A program made the position numbers and the translations under genes. The notes below the pieces were generated by a model. The model had not been told where the DNA came from. It was given only the letters and a program-made list of their open reading frames with translations, and did not search any database. From assembly GCF_023074185.1 (NCBI RefSeq), contig NZ_JADPKY010000178.1, forward strand, positions 1-64,000: DNA of 64,000 bases. The letters are read 5' to 3'. Positions 34,523 to 43,598 of the stretch are shown here, piece after piece. Within the stretch, counting starts at the first letter, position 1. Each line of letters starts with the position of its first letter. Source of the DNA: Bradyrhizobium sp. 132. Its GTDB lineage: Bacteria > Pseudomonadota > Alphaproteobacteria > Rhizobiales > Xanthobacteraceae.

Positions 34523-36172
34523 TTAGGTCGAGATCGCCTTCGCCGATCCGGCTTCGTTGCGCAGCAGGAATTTCTGGATCTTTCCCGTCGACGTTTTCGG
34601 GATCGGCCCGAACATCACGGCCTTCGGCGTCTTGAAGCCGCTCATATGCGAGCGGCAGAAGGCGATGATATCGGCTTCGCTTGCGCTTGCGCCGTCCTTC
34701 AGCTCGACGAAGGCGCAGGGCACTTCGCCCCATTTCGGATCGGGCTTTGCGACCACGGCGGCGAACAGCACGGCCGGGTGCTTGTAGAGGATGTCCTCGA
34801 CCTCGACGGAGGAAATGTTCTCGCCGCCGGAAATGATGATGTCCTTGGAGCGATCCTTGATGATGACATAGCCATGCGCGTCGAGCACGCCGAGGTCGCC
34901 GGTGTGAAACCAGCCGCCTTCGAAGGCGTCCCTGGTCGCCTTCTCGTTCTTGAGGTAGCCCTTCATCACGATGTTGCCGCGGAACATGACCTCGCCGATG
35001 GTCTCGCCATCGCGCGGCACTTGCCTCATGGTCTGCGGATCGATGACGGTGACGCCTTCCTCGAGCGGGTAGGGCACGCCCTGCCGCCGCTTCAGGCTGG
35101 CGCGCTCGGAGGCGGGGAGTTCGTCCCAGCCGGGCTGCTCGGCGCAGACGGAGGCGGGGCCGTAAACCTCTGTCAGGCCGTAGACATGCGTCAGCTTGAT
35201 GCCGATGTTTTCCGCGCCTTCGAGCACCGCGACGGGCGGCGCGGCGCCGGCGATCAGACCGACGACATGGCGCGCGGCATTTCCCTTTGGTGCGTCGGGC
35301 GCATTGATCAGCGTGTTATAGACGATCGGCGCCCCACACATGTGGGTGACGCCGTGCTGCTTGATCAGCTCGAAGATTTTGGTCGGCTCGACCTTGCGCA
35401 AGCAGACATTGACGCCGGCGGCGGCAGCAATGGTCCAGGGGAAACACCACCCGTTGCAGTGGAACATCGGCAGCGTCCAGAGATAAACCGGATGCTGGCC
35501 GAGATTGCCCGCGAGGATATTGCTGACGGCATTCAGATATGCGCCGCGATGATGGGTCACGACGCCCTTGGGATTGCCCGTGGTGCCCGACGTGTAGCTT
35601 AGCGCGATGGCGTCCCATTCGTCGCCCGGCGGGATCGCCGCGAAGTCAGGATCGCCTTGCGCGACGGCGGACTCATACTCGATCTCGCCGATGCGCCTGC
35701 CGCCCTTGAACGCGGCGTCGTCGACGTCGATCACGAACGGCTTCGGTCCGGTCATCTGCGCGAGCGCATCGGTGATCACGCCCGAAAACTCTGGATCGAC
35801 CAGGATGATCCTGGCGCCGCCATGGTCGAGCTGAAACGCGATCGAGGGCGCATCGAGGCGGATGTTCAGCGCGTTGAGCACGGCACCCGTCATGGGCACC
35901 GCGAAATGCGCCTCGTTCATCGCCGGAATGTTCGGCAGCATTGCCGCCACGGTGTCGCCGGCGCCGATGCCCTTGTTCGCGAGCCAGGACGCAAAGCGCT
36001 TGCAGCGCTCATGCGTCTCGCGCCAGGTGAAGCTGCGCCCCTCGTAGACCGTGCTGACGTGGTCGGGATAGACCGCGGCGCTGCGCGCGAGGAAGCTCAA
36101 CGGGCTCAGCGGCACGTAGTTGGCGGGCGTCTTGTCGAGGCCGATATTGTACTGGTTCTGCCGTTCGCTCAT
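34523..36172 (-). CDS. Acyl-CoA synthetase (AMP-forming, class I adenylate)
   Basis: Activates a carboxylic acid to its CoA thioester via an acyl-AMP. The P-loop YTSGTTGNPKGVVTHH, the GLTEVYGPA motif, YxxTGDLG (WFHTGDLGVLD) and the catalytic C-terminal Lys (KTSTGKIQKF) are all intact. 549 aa. It resembles the medium-chain/acetate-propionate-like group (MSERQNQYNIGLDKTPANY start), but the acid is unknown. It lies 23 bases after the fused TRAP permease gene, clearly in that operon, suggesting the imported acid is its substrate. Confidence 0.85.
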   Translation of the reverse strand: MSERQNQYNIGLDKTPANYVPLSPLSFLARSAAVYPDHVSTVYEGRSFTWRETHERCKRFASWLANKGIGAGDTVAAMLPNIPAMNEAHFAVPMTGAVLNALNIRLDAPSIAFQLDHGGARIILVDPEFSGVITDALAQMTGPKPFVIDVDDAAFKGGRRIGEIEYESAVAQGDPDFAAIPPGDEWDAIALSYTSGTTGNPKGVVTHHRGAYLNAVSNILAGNLGQHPVYLWTLPMFHCNGWCFPWTIAAAAGVNVCLRKVEPTKIFELIKQHGVTHMCGAPIVYNTLINAPDAPKGNAARHVVGLIAGAAPPVAVLEGAENIGIKLTHVYGLTEVYGPASVCAEQPGWDELPASERASLKRRQGVPYPLEEGVTVIDPQTMRQVPRDGETIGEVMFRGNIVMKGYLKNEKATRDAFEGGWFHTGDLGVLDAHGYVIIKDRSKDIIISGGENISSVEVEDILYKHPAVLFAAVVAKPDPKWGEVPCAFVELKDGASASEADIIAFCRSHMSGFKTPKAVMFGPIPKTSTGKIQKFLLRNEAGSAKAIST

Positions 36173-36195
36173 CGACACCTCCCTCACGCGTTGGC

Positions 36196-38085
36196 TTACA
36201 GGAATCCGATCGAGATCCACGGAAAGACAGCGACGACGATCAATCCCACCAGCAGCGCCAGCAGATAGCCCCAGATCGGCCGGATGCCTTCGGCCGGATC
36301 AACGCGTCCGATAGCGCAGGCGGCATAATAGCCGACGCCGAAGGGCGGGGCGAATAGCCCGATACCCATGGCGAGAATGATCACCATCGCATAGTGCACC
36401 TCGTGCACGCCGACCGCGCGCGCGATCGGAAACAGCAGCGGCCCGAACAGCACGATCGCCGGGATGCCCTCCAGCACGCTGCCGAGGATGGTGAAGGCCA
36501 GGATCGAGACGGCGATGAAGGTGCCGGCGCCGCCGGGCAATCCGGTCATGGCCGACGCCAGCGAGCGCGAGAAGCCGGACTGGGTCAGGCCCCAGGCCAT
36601 GCCGGTCGCAGTGCCGATGATCAGCAGGATCGCGCCCGACAGCGCCGCGGTTTCGACCAGCATCGGAAACAGCCGCCGCCAGTCGAAGCGGCGGTAGACG
36701 AGCAGGCCGACCAGGGCGCCATAGACGATGCCGATGGTGGAGACTTCGGTGGCGGTGGCGATGCCCTCGACCACGGCGTAGCGGATCACGAAGGGCAGCG
36801 CGAGCGCGGGCAGGGCGATGATGAAGGTCTTGCCGATCTCGCCACCCGTGGCGCGGCGGACATGGCTCATGTCCTCGTGGCGGTAGCGCCACCACACCAG
36901 CATGCACAGCGTAATCGCGAGCACCACGCCGGGCAGGAGGCCGCCGGTGAACAGCGCGGCGATTGAGACGCCGGTGACCGAGCCGATCGTGATCAGCACG
37001 AGGCTAGGCGGAATGGTCTCGGTCTGCGCGCCGGTAGCCGCGAGCAACGCAACGAGATCGCCCGGCTTGGCGCCGCGCTGCTTCATCTCCGGAAACAGCA
37101 CGGGCGCGACCGCCGCCATGTCGGCAGCCTTGGCGCCGGAGATGCCGGAGACCAGGTACATGGCGCCGACAAGGACGTAATGCAGACCGCCGCGGACATG
37201 GCCGAGCAGGCTCGCCAGGAACGCCACCATGGCCCGTGCCATGCCTGTCATTTCGATCAGGAGTCCCAAAAATACGAACAGCGGCACCGAGAGCAGGATG
37301 AGGTGGCTCATGCCCTCGTCCATCCGCCCGACCAGCACCATGACCGGCGTGCGCGTGGTCAGCGCCAGATAGCCGAAGATCGCGAGGCCGAAGCCGAACG
37401 CGATGGGAACGCCGGCAAAGACGCAGAAGCCGGCGACGCCGACGAAGAAGATGACGAGGTTGAGGTTGCCGAGCGGCCGTAGATAAGGCTGCGCCAGCCA
37501 GAACAGGCCGACAACGACAGCAACGGAGATCGCGGCCGTCAGCACCATGCGGTAATCGGCTGCGCGCAGCAGCCGCAACAGCGCGAACGCCGTCATCAGG
37601 CAGATGCCGGCCGGCAGCGCGGCGGCGCGCCACATATTGGAGATCTGCAGCGCCGGCGTGGTGATGAAGCTTTCCTCGTAGGCGTAGTCCCAGGACGGCC
37701 AGACGATCAGCGCCAGGAAGGCCAGCGCCGCGCAGGTCGCCACCAGATCCAGCCAGGCCCGCATCGCAGGCTTGGCGCTGGCGACAATCGCCGTCATGCG
37801 CATGTGCTCGGAGCGGCGGAATGCAACCGCCGCGCCCAGCATCGCGAGCCACAGGAACAGGATCGAGGCGAGCTCGTCGGACCAGATCAGCGGCCGGTGC
37901 AGGCCGTAGCGCGCAACCACGCCGGCAAACAGGATCGCGATCTCGGCGACGACCAGGATCGCCGCCGGGATTTCGACGAGGAGGCCGAGTGCGCGCTCCG
38001 CCGAGGCCAGCAGCGAAGGTCGGCGAGGGGACTGAAAATTCGCCTCGCCCGCCACGCCGCTCACCCCGACCTCGATATGAGCCAT
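36196..38085 (-). CDS. Fused TRAP permease (DctQM)
   Basis: One 629-aa chain with a small-permease half (about residues 1-190, containing ARYGLHRPLIWSDELASILF and an FRRSEHMRMT loop) joined to a large-permease half (about 200-625, containing SGISGAKAADMAAVAPVLFP, ATGAQTETIPPSLVLITIGS and FAPPFGVGYYAACAIG). Fusion of the two membrane subunits is a known TRAP variant. It starts 15 bases after the dctP stop. Confidence 0.9.
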   Translation of the reverse strand: MAHIEVGVSGVAGEANFQSPRRPSLLASAERALGLLVEIPAAILVVAEIAILFAGVVARYGLHRPLIWSDELASILFLWLAMLGAAVAFRRSEHMRMTAIVASAKPAMRAWLDLVATCAALAFLALIVWPSWDYAYEESFITTPALQISNMWRAAALPAGICLMTAFALLRLLRAADYRMVLTAAISVAVVVGLFWLAQPYLRPLGNLNLVIFFVGVAGFCVFAGVPIAFGFGLAIFGYLALTTRTPVMVLVGRMDEGMSHLILLSVPLFVFLGLLIEMTGMARAMVAFLASLLGHVRGGLHYVLVGAMYLVSGISGAKAADMAAVAPVLFPEMKQRGAKPGDLVALLAATGAQTETIPPSLVLITIGSVTGVSIAALFTGGLLPGVVLAITLCMLVWWRYRHEDMSHVRRATGGEIGKTFIIALPALALPFVIRYAVVEGIATATEVSTIGIVYGALVGLLVYRRFDWRRLFPMLVETAALSGAILLIIGTATGMAWGLTQSGFSRSLASAMTGLPGGAGTFIAVSILAFTILGSVLEGIPAIVLFGPLLFPIARAVGVHEVHYAMVIILAMGIGLFAPPFGVGYYAACAIGRVDPAEGIRPIWGYLLALLVGLIVVAVFPWISIGFL

Positions 38086-38100
38086 GATGGCCCCAACGCG

Positions 38101-39120
38101 TTACGACAGCTTGCCGACGGCCTTTTCCAGCAGGTCCCAGGCCTGGTCGCCATATTTGCCCTTCCACTCGGCATAGAAGCCGGCGGACCGCAGCTTGTCG
38201 CGGAACGGCGCGACCGCGGGCTGGTTGAAGGTCAGGCCCTTGGCCGCGAGCTCCTGCTGGAGATTGGCATTGAGCTTGGCGGTGTCCTCGCGTTCCTTGA
38301 CCGCTGCGGCATTGATGTTCTTGGCGACGACGGTGCGCACATCCTCCGGCAGGCTGCTCCAGGCTTTGCGGTTGGCCAGGAACCAGAAGCCGTCCCACAT
38401 GTGGTTGGTCAGCGAGCAGTATTTCTGCACCTCGTAGAGCTTGGCGGTCGAGATGATCGCCAGCGGGTTCTCCTGGCCCTCGACGATCCGGGTCTGGAGC
38501 GCGGAATAGACCTCGGCGAAATTGATCGAGGCGGGCGCCGCATCGAACGCCTTGAACATCGAGGTCCACAGCGGCGAGACCGGCACGCGGATCTTGAAGC
38601 CCTTGAGATCGTCAGGGCCGGTGATCGGCTTGCTTGACGACGTGGTCTGGCGGAAGCCGTTGTCCCAGATCTTGTCCATGACCTCGAGGCCGGACTTCTT
38701 GATTTCGCCGCGGACGAAGGCGCCGAGATCGCCGTCCATGGCCTTCCAGACCGTGTCGTAGTCCGGGAACGCAAAGCCGATGCCGTTGATGGACGCCGCA
38801 GGCACCAGGGTCGACAGGATCAGACCCGACAGCGTGAAGAACTCGACGCCGCCGGAGCGGATCTGGCTCAGCATGTCGGTGTCGGACCCGAGCTGGTTGT
38901 TCGGGAAGATCTGTAGGTCGAACTTGCCCTTTGTCTCGGCCTTGATCGCCGCCGCCATCTCCTTGGCGCGCACGTTCATCGGATGGGTGTCCGGCAGGTT
39001 GTTGGCGTATTTGAAGGTGAACTCGGCGCTCTGGGCGCGGGCCACATGGGGCGCACTGAGGCCGCCCAGGACCGCGGTCGCGGCGGAGGCCTTGAGAAGC
39101 GTGCGTCGGGAAAAGCTCAT
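38101..39120 (-). CDS. TRAP substrate-binding protein with Tat signal
   Basis: First gene of the minus-strand operon. The N-terminus SRRTLLKASAATAVLGGLSA is a twin-arginine signal, so export of the folded protein is predicted, unlike the Sec-type receptor of the other TRAP system here. The mature DctP fold includes ANNLPDTHPMNVRAKEMA and LKGFKIRVPVSPLWTSMF, whose Arg should bind the ligand carboxylate. 339 aa. The start is chosen at the beginning of the Tat signal. Confidence 0.9.
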   Translation of the reverse strand: MSFSRRTLLKASAATAVLGGLSAPHVARAQSAEFTFKYANNLPDTHPMNVRAKEMAAAIKAETKGKFDLQIFPNNQLGSDTDMLSQIRSGGVEFFTLSGLILSTLVPAASINGIGFAFPDYDTVWKAMDGDLGAFVRGEIKKSGLEVMDKIWDNGFRQTTSSSKPITGPDDLKGFKIRVPVSPLWTSMFKAFDAAPASINFAEVYSALQTRIVEGQENPLAIISTAKLYEVQKYCSLTNHMWDGFWFLANRKAWSSLPEDVRTVVAKNINAAAVKEREDTAKLNANLQQELAAKGLTFNQPAVAPFRDKLRSAGFYAEWKGKYGDQAWDLLEKAVGKLS

Positions 39121-39279
39121 GGGTCTGCTTCCTCGGAAGGTTTGTTGTTGTTCTGAGATGCAAACCATACGGACGTCGGGTCAGAAGGTCATCTGCGATC
39201 TCGCGAAGACTCGCTTATTGCAGCCGGACATCGTCACGGCAATATCGGCTTTCGGATGCATAGACCGGAATCTAAACTG

Positions 39280-39304
39280 CGAAAACAACCCCATGCACAG
39301 TAGC
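39280..39304 (-). repeat. Interspersed 25-base repeat, copy 2 (inverted)
   Basis: Exact reverse complement of the element at 20297 (here reading CGAAAACAACCCCATGC...). Confidence 0.55.
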
Positions 39305-39399
39305 TGTCGAGAGTTGGGACGACGTGCGACGGCCGGGCCGGAAAAGACGAGGAGCGAAGGTGCAGTGAGAGGAATTCTGGCTAAATAACTGATCTGATT

Positions 39400-39425
39400 G
39401 TATATAAATATATTCCATAATATAC
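39400..39425. promoter_or_regulatory. AT-rich dyad, candidate operator
   Basis: GTATAT and ATATAC are separated by 14 bases inside a 40-base AT-rich island in otherwise GC-rich DNA, with an inner AAATATATT. Its place between divergent transporter and hydrolase genes fits a shared operator (GntR or LysR type possible). Confidence 0.4.
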
Positions 39426-39574
39426 CTTATGCGAATTACGGATATGGGTGTGCAGATCAGCCCGGCCTAATCGACGGCTACCGAGAACCCTGCTCCCGGC
39501 TCAGACTTGTACGCTAGGCAGGCAAGTCACCGGACGCAGCCAGACAAGCCGCGCCAGACATTGGGAGGTTCGTT

Positions 39575-40771
39575 ATGCAGGAGAACGTCGCCCGCGCAGA
39601 CCGCTCGCGCGCCATTCCATTCGATGCCGCAAAGCTCGACCGTCTGATGGAGGCCGCCGGCCTCGACGTGCTGGTCGCGACCTCCAAGCACAATGTGCAG
39701 TACCTCTTGGGTGCCGAGCGCGCGATCTTCTTCGACTATATGGATGCGCTGGGCGTCAGCCGTTATCTGCCGGTCCTGGTCTATCCCAAGGGCGCGCCGG
39801 AGCACGCCGTCTATGTCGGGCACAGGCTGGAAACCCATCAGCGCGCCGTTGCGCCGCCATGGGTGGCACAGGTCCGGACCGAGTCCAACGGCTCGATCGA
39901 TGCGATCACGCGGGCCGCAAGCCTGATCCGCGACGCCGGCGTGCCCTTGAAGCGGGTCGGAGTCGAGATGGCGTTTTTGCCGATGGATGCGGGCCGGGCG
40001 CTTAGTGACGCCCTGCCCGGCGCCGAGCTCAAGGACGCGCTGCTGGTGCTGGAGCGGCTGCGCTCGGTCAAGTCTGCCGAGGAACTCGCAAAGCTCAAGA
40101 CCGCGTCCGAGCTCGTCATCGCGTCGATGCTGGAGGTGATCGCTGGGCACGGCCCTGGCACGACCAAGCAGCAATTGTCGGATGCATTGCGCATCGCCGA
40201 GGCCAATCGCGGGCTGACCTTCGAATATTGCCTGCTTGCCTGCGGCAACAGCCACAACCGGGCGCCGTCAGCGCAGCGTTGGGAGCAAAGCGAGGTGCTG
40301 TCGCTGGACTCCGGCGGCAATTATCACGGCTATATCGGCGATCTCGCGCGCATGGCGGTGCTTGGCGATCCCGATGCCGAGTTGAAAGACTGTCTGGCCG
40401 AGATCGAAGCGGTCCAGCGCGCCGCCTTCGCCGCGGTCCAGCCCGGTGCCATGGGCGGCGACATCTACGTCGCGGCCGAGCGGCAGCTTGCCCAGATCAG
40501 CCAGCGCGACTGCACGGAGTTTTTGGCCCACGGCATGGGCCTCGTCAGCCACGAGGCCCCTCGCCTGACCGCCAAGGGCCCGATCCCCTACGACGACCCC
40601 GACGCTCGCCTGCCGCTCGAAACAGGCATGGTGGTGTCGATCGAGACCACGATGAAGCATCCCAAGCGCGGGTTTATCAAGCTTGAGGATACGGTTGCAG
40701 TCACGGCGACGGGGTACGAGATCTTTGGCGAAGGCGGCCGCGGCTGGAATTTGGGGAGCAGTGCGCTTTAG
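39575..40771 (+). CDS. M24 family hydrolase (Xaa-Pro peptidase/creatinase-like)
   Basis: A two-domain pita-bread enzyme: an N-terminal creatinase-like domain (residues 1-160) and a catalytic domain. Likely metal ligands are the Asp in LSLDSGG, the Asp in GYIGDLAR, the His in FLAHGMGL, and the Glu residues in SIETTMK and KLEDTVAV. M24 members cleave Xaa-Pro peptides or amidino/amide compounds such as creatine. 398 aa. It diverges from the TRAP/acyl-CoA synthetase operon, so it may process or release that transporter's ligand. The cytoplasmic location is inferred from lack of a signal. Confidence 0.85.
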   Translation: MQENVARADRSRAIPFDAAKLDRLMEAAGLDVLVATSKHNVQYLLGAERAIFFDYMDALGVSRYLPVLVYPKGAPEHAVYVGHRLETHQRAVAPPWVAQVRTESNGSIDAITRAASLIRDAGVPLKRVGVEMAFLPMDAGRALSDALPGAELKDALLVLERLRSVKSAEELAKLKTASELVIASMLEVIAGHGPGTTKQQLSDALRIAEANRGLTFEYCLLACGNSHNRAPSAQRWEQSEVLSLDSGGNYHGYIGDLARMAVLGDPDAELKDCLAEIEAVQRAAFAAVQPGAMGGDIYVAAERQLAQISQRDCTEFLAHGMGLVSHEAPRLTAKGPIPYDDPDARLPLETGMVVSIETTMKHPKRGFIKLEDTVAVTATGYEIFGEGGRGWNLGSSAL

Positions 40772-41595
40772 CGCAGCGGCAGCAGGTCGAGCTGGGCTTG
40801 CGCCTTCTTGACGACCGCTGCGAACCAGCTCTGGCTCGGCGCCGCCTTGGCGAAGCACTTGGTGAAAGCCGTCATCGCATTGTCTTCGCGGGTGATGTCG
40901 CCGCGCGGATCCTCCTTGTCGATGGGCCTGGCCATCATCTGCTTCCAGACTTTCTCGCAGGCCGGGATCTCAGCCGTCTTCACCGCGTCGCTTGCAGCGA
41001 TGAAGAAGACCTTCTCGCCCTCAATCGCGACCACGTCGATTTCATGCGGCGGTCCCTTCAGGTCGCCATTGCCACGCACGCCCAGCACGGCGACCGCCGC
41101 GCTCACTCCCGCGGGCTTCGTGATCGGCAGCTCGGCATATTTGGCGAAGGCCGAGTCCTGGATCGCCTGATAGTAGAAGCGGTCCGACTTGAAGGCCGCG
41201 TCGATGCCCTCGGGCATGCCGTCCTCGCCGTGCTCGCGCAGCCAGTGCTTGAGCAGCGCAATGGTGGTCACGACGGCCTGCATCGTGTCGCCTTCGGAGG
41301 CGAAGCCGAGCCCGTCGAGATGGCCGAAGCCGGAGTCGCCCTTGAAGAGCGTGTCCGCGTTCGTCTTGCCGTCGGCCGGCAGTCCCTTGATCGCGACGGG
41401 GCCCACCATGCCGCGCAGCACAGTTGTCAGCTCCCTGAGCCCCGCATCGTGTTGCTTGCTGGTCTCGTCGTTTTCCGGAGCCTTCGAGAACTTTGCGATG
41501 TAGCGATCGCGCAGGTCGAGATAGTGCTGCTCGGGCGTCGCCGCATAAGCGGGCGTGGCCAAGGCGAGCAAGCAGAGCAAGGCGAGCGATCTCAT
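40768..41595 (-). CDS. Exported hypothetical protein, 275 aa
   Basis: A signal peptide (MRSLALLCLLALATPAYA) precedes a soluble periplasmic protein with YLDLRDRYIAKFSK, a middle region FGHLDGLGFASEGDTMQAVV, and two cysteines (IPACEKVW, FTKCFAK). I recognise no domain, though it reads like a conserved Bradyrhizobium protein. It overlaps the M24 stop by four bases in convergent orientation. Confidence 0.7.
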   Translation of the reverse strand: MRSLALLCLLALATPAYAATPEQHYLDLRDRYIAKFSKAPENDETSKQHDAGLRELTTVLRGMVGPVAIKGLPADGKTNADTLFKGDSGFGHLDGLGFASEGDTMQAVVTTIALLKHWLREHGEDGMPEGIDAAFKSDRFYYQAIQDSAFAKYAELPITKPAGVSAAVAVLGVRGNGDLKGPPHEIDVVAIEGEKVFFIAASDAVKTAEIPACEKVWKQMMARPIDKEDPRGDITREDNAMTAFTKCFAKAAPSQSWFAAVVKKAQAQLDLLPLR

Positions 41596-41676
41596 TGCAA
41601 GTTCCGGCTGGGTGCGATCTCCAGTCTTTGTGCCGGTGCCGGCCGGGAAGGTTCATCCTGCGAGATGCGCTGCGCC

Positions 41677-41907
41677 CTACTCCGCCGGCGTGAGCTGCCA
41701 GTCGAGGCGCATCGCAGCCGTCTCGCGCACGCGGATGCGGGCGCGGCGCTTGCGCCACCAGATCACGATTCCGGTGACCGAGAGCGCGGCCGGCGGTATT
41801 GGGGCGCGGTGTGGCCGGTGACGCGGGAGAACTTCGTCTCGTTGCTCTACAAGCTGCACTACACCATGCACATCCCGGGATTCTGGGGGCGTCCGGTGGG
41901 GCATTAG
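41677..41907. pseudogene. PepSY-TM protein remnant split by an inversion
   Basis: On the plus strand (about 41783-41907) a frame reads RRYWGAVWPVTRENFVSLLY then KLHYTMHIPGFWG, wording typical of the first half of PepSY-associated membrane proteins (siderophore-reductase-like). Immediately left, on the minus strand (about 41785-41677), is PAALSVTGIVIWWRKRRARI, typical of the C-terminal helix of the same family. The two scraps lie back to back on opposite strands, as after deletion plus inversion. Neither is a gene. Confidence 0.5.
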
Positions 41908-42104
41908 AATCTCTCCAGAGGTGCGCGCAGCGCGTGCGACGTATGTGCGCTTGGTCTTGCGCGCCTGGCCCTGGGTGAAAAGCCCAATCCGACCGGTCGA
42001 AAAACGCACCACCCTTGTGCGTAGTTCCGCACTGAACGGCTGATACGAACCGACCTAGTTGAGGTTCTCCGGACGAGCCGGGAACGCAAGCCAAGGGATG
42101 TGTC

Positions 42105-42854
42105 ATGTCGAGATTGGAAGGCAAGGTCGCAGTGATCAGCGGCGGCAACAGCGGGATCGGGCTTGCCATCGCCCAGCGGTTCGTGAAGGAAGGCGCGCAC
42201 GCGTTCATCTTCGGCCGTCGCCGGGAAGCGCTCGACAAGGCGGTGAAGCTCATCGGCGGCAACGTCACCGCGATCCAGGCCGACGCATCCAGCCTTGCGG
42301 ATCTCGACCGCGTCGCGGACACCGTCCAAAGCACGAAGGGCAAGGTGGACGTGGTCGTGTCCAATGCCGGCATCACCGAGCAGGTGCCGCTGCGCGACAT
42401 CACGGAGGAGCACTACGACCGCACGTTCAACCTGATGGCCAAGGGGCCTCTGTTCCTGGTGCAGAAGATGCTGCCGATGATGGGCGGCGGAGGATCGATC
42501 ATCCTGGTGTCCTCGGCCATGCACTCCATGGGCCTAGCGAACCACTCGACCTATGCGGCCACCAAGGCGGCGGTGCGTTCGTATGTGCGGACCTGGGCGG
42601 CCGAGTTCAAAGACAGCGGCATCCGCGCGAACCTGCTGAGCCCCGGCCCCGTCGACACGCCCATCATGGACTCCCAAGCGTCGACGCCCGAGGAGGCCGC
42701 CGCCATTCGCAAGATGTACGCCAACTACGTTCCGATGCTGAGACTCGGGCGTCCCGAGGAGCTGGCGGCGGCGGCGGTCTTCCTCGCCTCGGACGAGAGC
42801 GCGTTCATGACAGGCTCCGACATGCTCGTCGACGGCGGCGTCAGCAACGTTTGA
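42105..42854 (+). CDS. Short-chain dehydrogenase/reductase (SDR)
   Basis: Classical SDR. The NAD(P)-binding SGGNSGIGLA, NNAG equivalent (SNAGIT), catalytic Ser in ILVSSAMHS and YAATK (Tyr/Lys) are present, and it ends in FMTGSDMLVDGGVS. An FGRR after beta-2 suggests NADP preference. 249 aa. Substrate unknown. Monocistronic, after the PepSY remnant. RBS weak (CAAGGGATGTGTC leader). Confidence 0.9.
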   Translation: MSRLEGKVAVISGGNSGIGLAIAQRFVKEGAHAFIFGRRREALDKAVKLIGGNVTAIQADASSLADLDRVADTVQSTKGKVDVVVSNAGITEQVPLRDITEEHYDRTFNLMAKGPLFLVQKMLPMMGGGGSIILVSSAMHSMGLANHSTYAATKAAVRSYVRTWAAEFKDSGIRANLLSPGPVDTPIMDSQASTPEEAAAIRKMYANYVPMLRLGRPEELAAAAVFLASDESAFMTGSDMLVDGGVSNV

Positions 42855-42932
42855 ATTCAGCAAAGACAGGTACGGAGATCAATATTCAGAACCACATCAA
42901 ATACCCGATGTGAGGGCCGCCCCCAACCGATG

Positions 42933-43598
42933 TCAGCGATGCCGCAGCCGGCGGTTGACCCGGCGCGCGAGATAATCGCCGGCGCTCTGGACGAGCTGCA
43001 CCAGCGCGATCAGCACCACGACGACGGCCAGCATCATCTCCGGCATGAAGCGCTGATAGCCGTAGCGGATGCCGAGATCGCCGAGCCCGCCACCTCCGAC
43101 GGCGCCGACCATGGCGGAATAGCCGAGCAGGCTGACCACCGCGAGCGTCAGCGCCAGCAGAAGACCTGGCAACGCTTCGGGGATCAGCACCTTGAGCACG
43201 ATCTGGATCGGCGAGGCCCCGAACGAGGACGCCGTTTCAATGAGGCCGCCATCGACCTCGCGGATCGCGGCCTCGACCAGGCGCGCCATGAACGGCGCCG
43301 ATGCGATCGTCAACGGCACGATCGCGGCCGTCGATCCGATCGAGGTGCCGGCAACGAGGCGCGTGAACGGGATGATGGCCACGACCAGGATGATGAAGGG
43401 CGTGGACCGCGTCGCATTGACGACGATGCCGAGCACGCGATTGACGACGGGCGCCGAGAACAGCTCCCCTTTCCGGCTGGTCGCGAGAAAGACGCCGAGC
43501 GGCAGGCCGATGACGGTGCCGATCAGCGCCGCGAGCCCGACCATGTACAGGCTCTCGCCGGTGGCCTGGATGATCAGGTTGATGAGTTCAGGCGACAT
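42933..43598 (-). CDS. metI: Methionine ABC transporter permease
   Basis: Inner-membrane permease of the D/L-methionine importer. Five helices, with the MetI hallmark region ESLYMVGLAALIGTVIGLPL and the EAA loop ETASSFGASPIQIVLKVLIP that contacts the ATPase. 221 aa. Start overlaps the metN stop by 11 bases, giving a metN-metI operon. Confidence 0.9.
   Translation of the reverse strand: MSPELINLIIQATGESLYMVGLAALIGTVIGLPLGVFLATSRKGELFSAPVVNRVLGIVVNATRSTPFIILVVAIIPFTRLVAGTSIGSTAAIVPLTIASAPFMARLVEAAIREVDGGLIETASSFGASPIQIVLKVLIPEALPGLLLALTLAVVSLLGYSAMVGAVGGGGLGDLGIRYGYQRFMPEMMLAVVVVLIALVQLVQSAGDYLARRVNRRLRHR

Larger units (their letters stand above)
39121..39574. other. Divergent control region, TRAP operon / M24 gene
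   Basis: A 450-base spacer between two divergent transcription units. It contains a repeat copy and an unusually AT-rich patch with a dyad (both listed). No gene is seen. Confidence 0.45.

Noticed and set aside
37004..38569. A 521-codon minus-strand frame across dctP and the fused permease
   Set aside because: It is an out-of-frame shadow of two well-supported TRAP genes; Arg/Gly/Ala-rich composition is typical of shadows in GC-rich DNA.
41904..42524. A 206-codon minus-strand frame opposite the SDR gene
   Set aside because: The plus strand encodes a complete SDR with all catalytic motifs.
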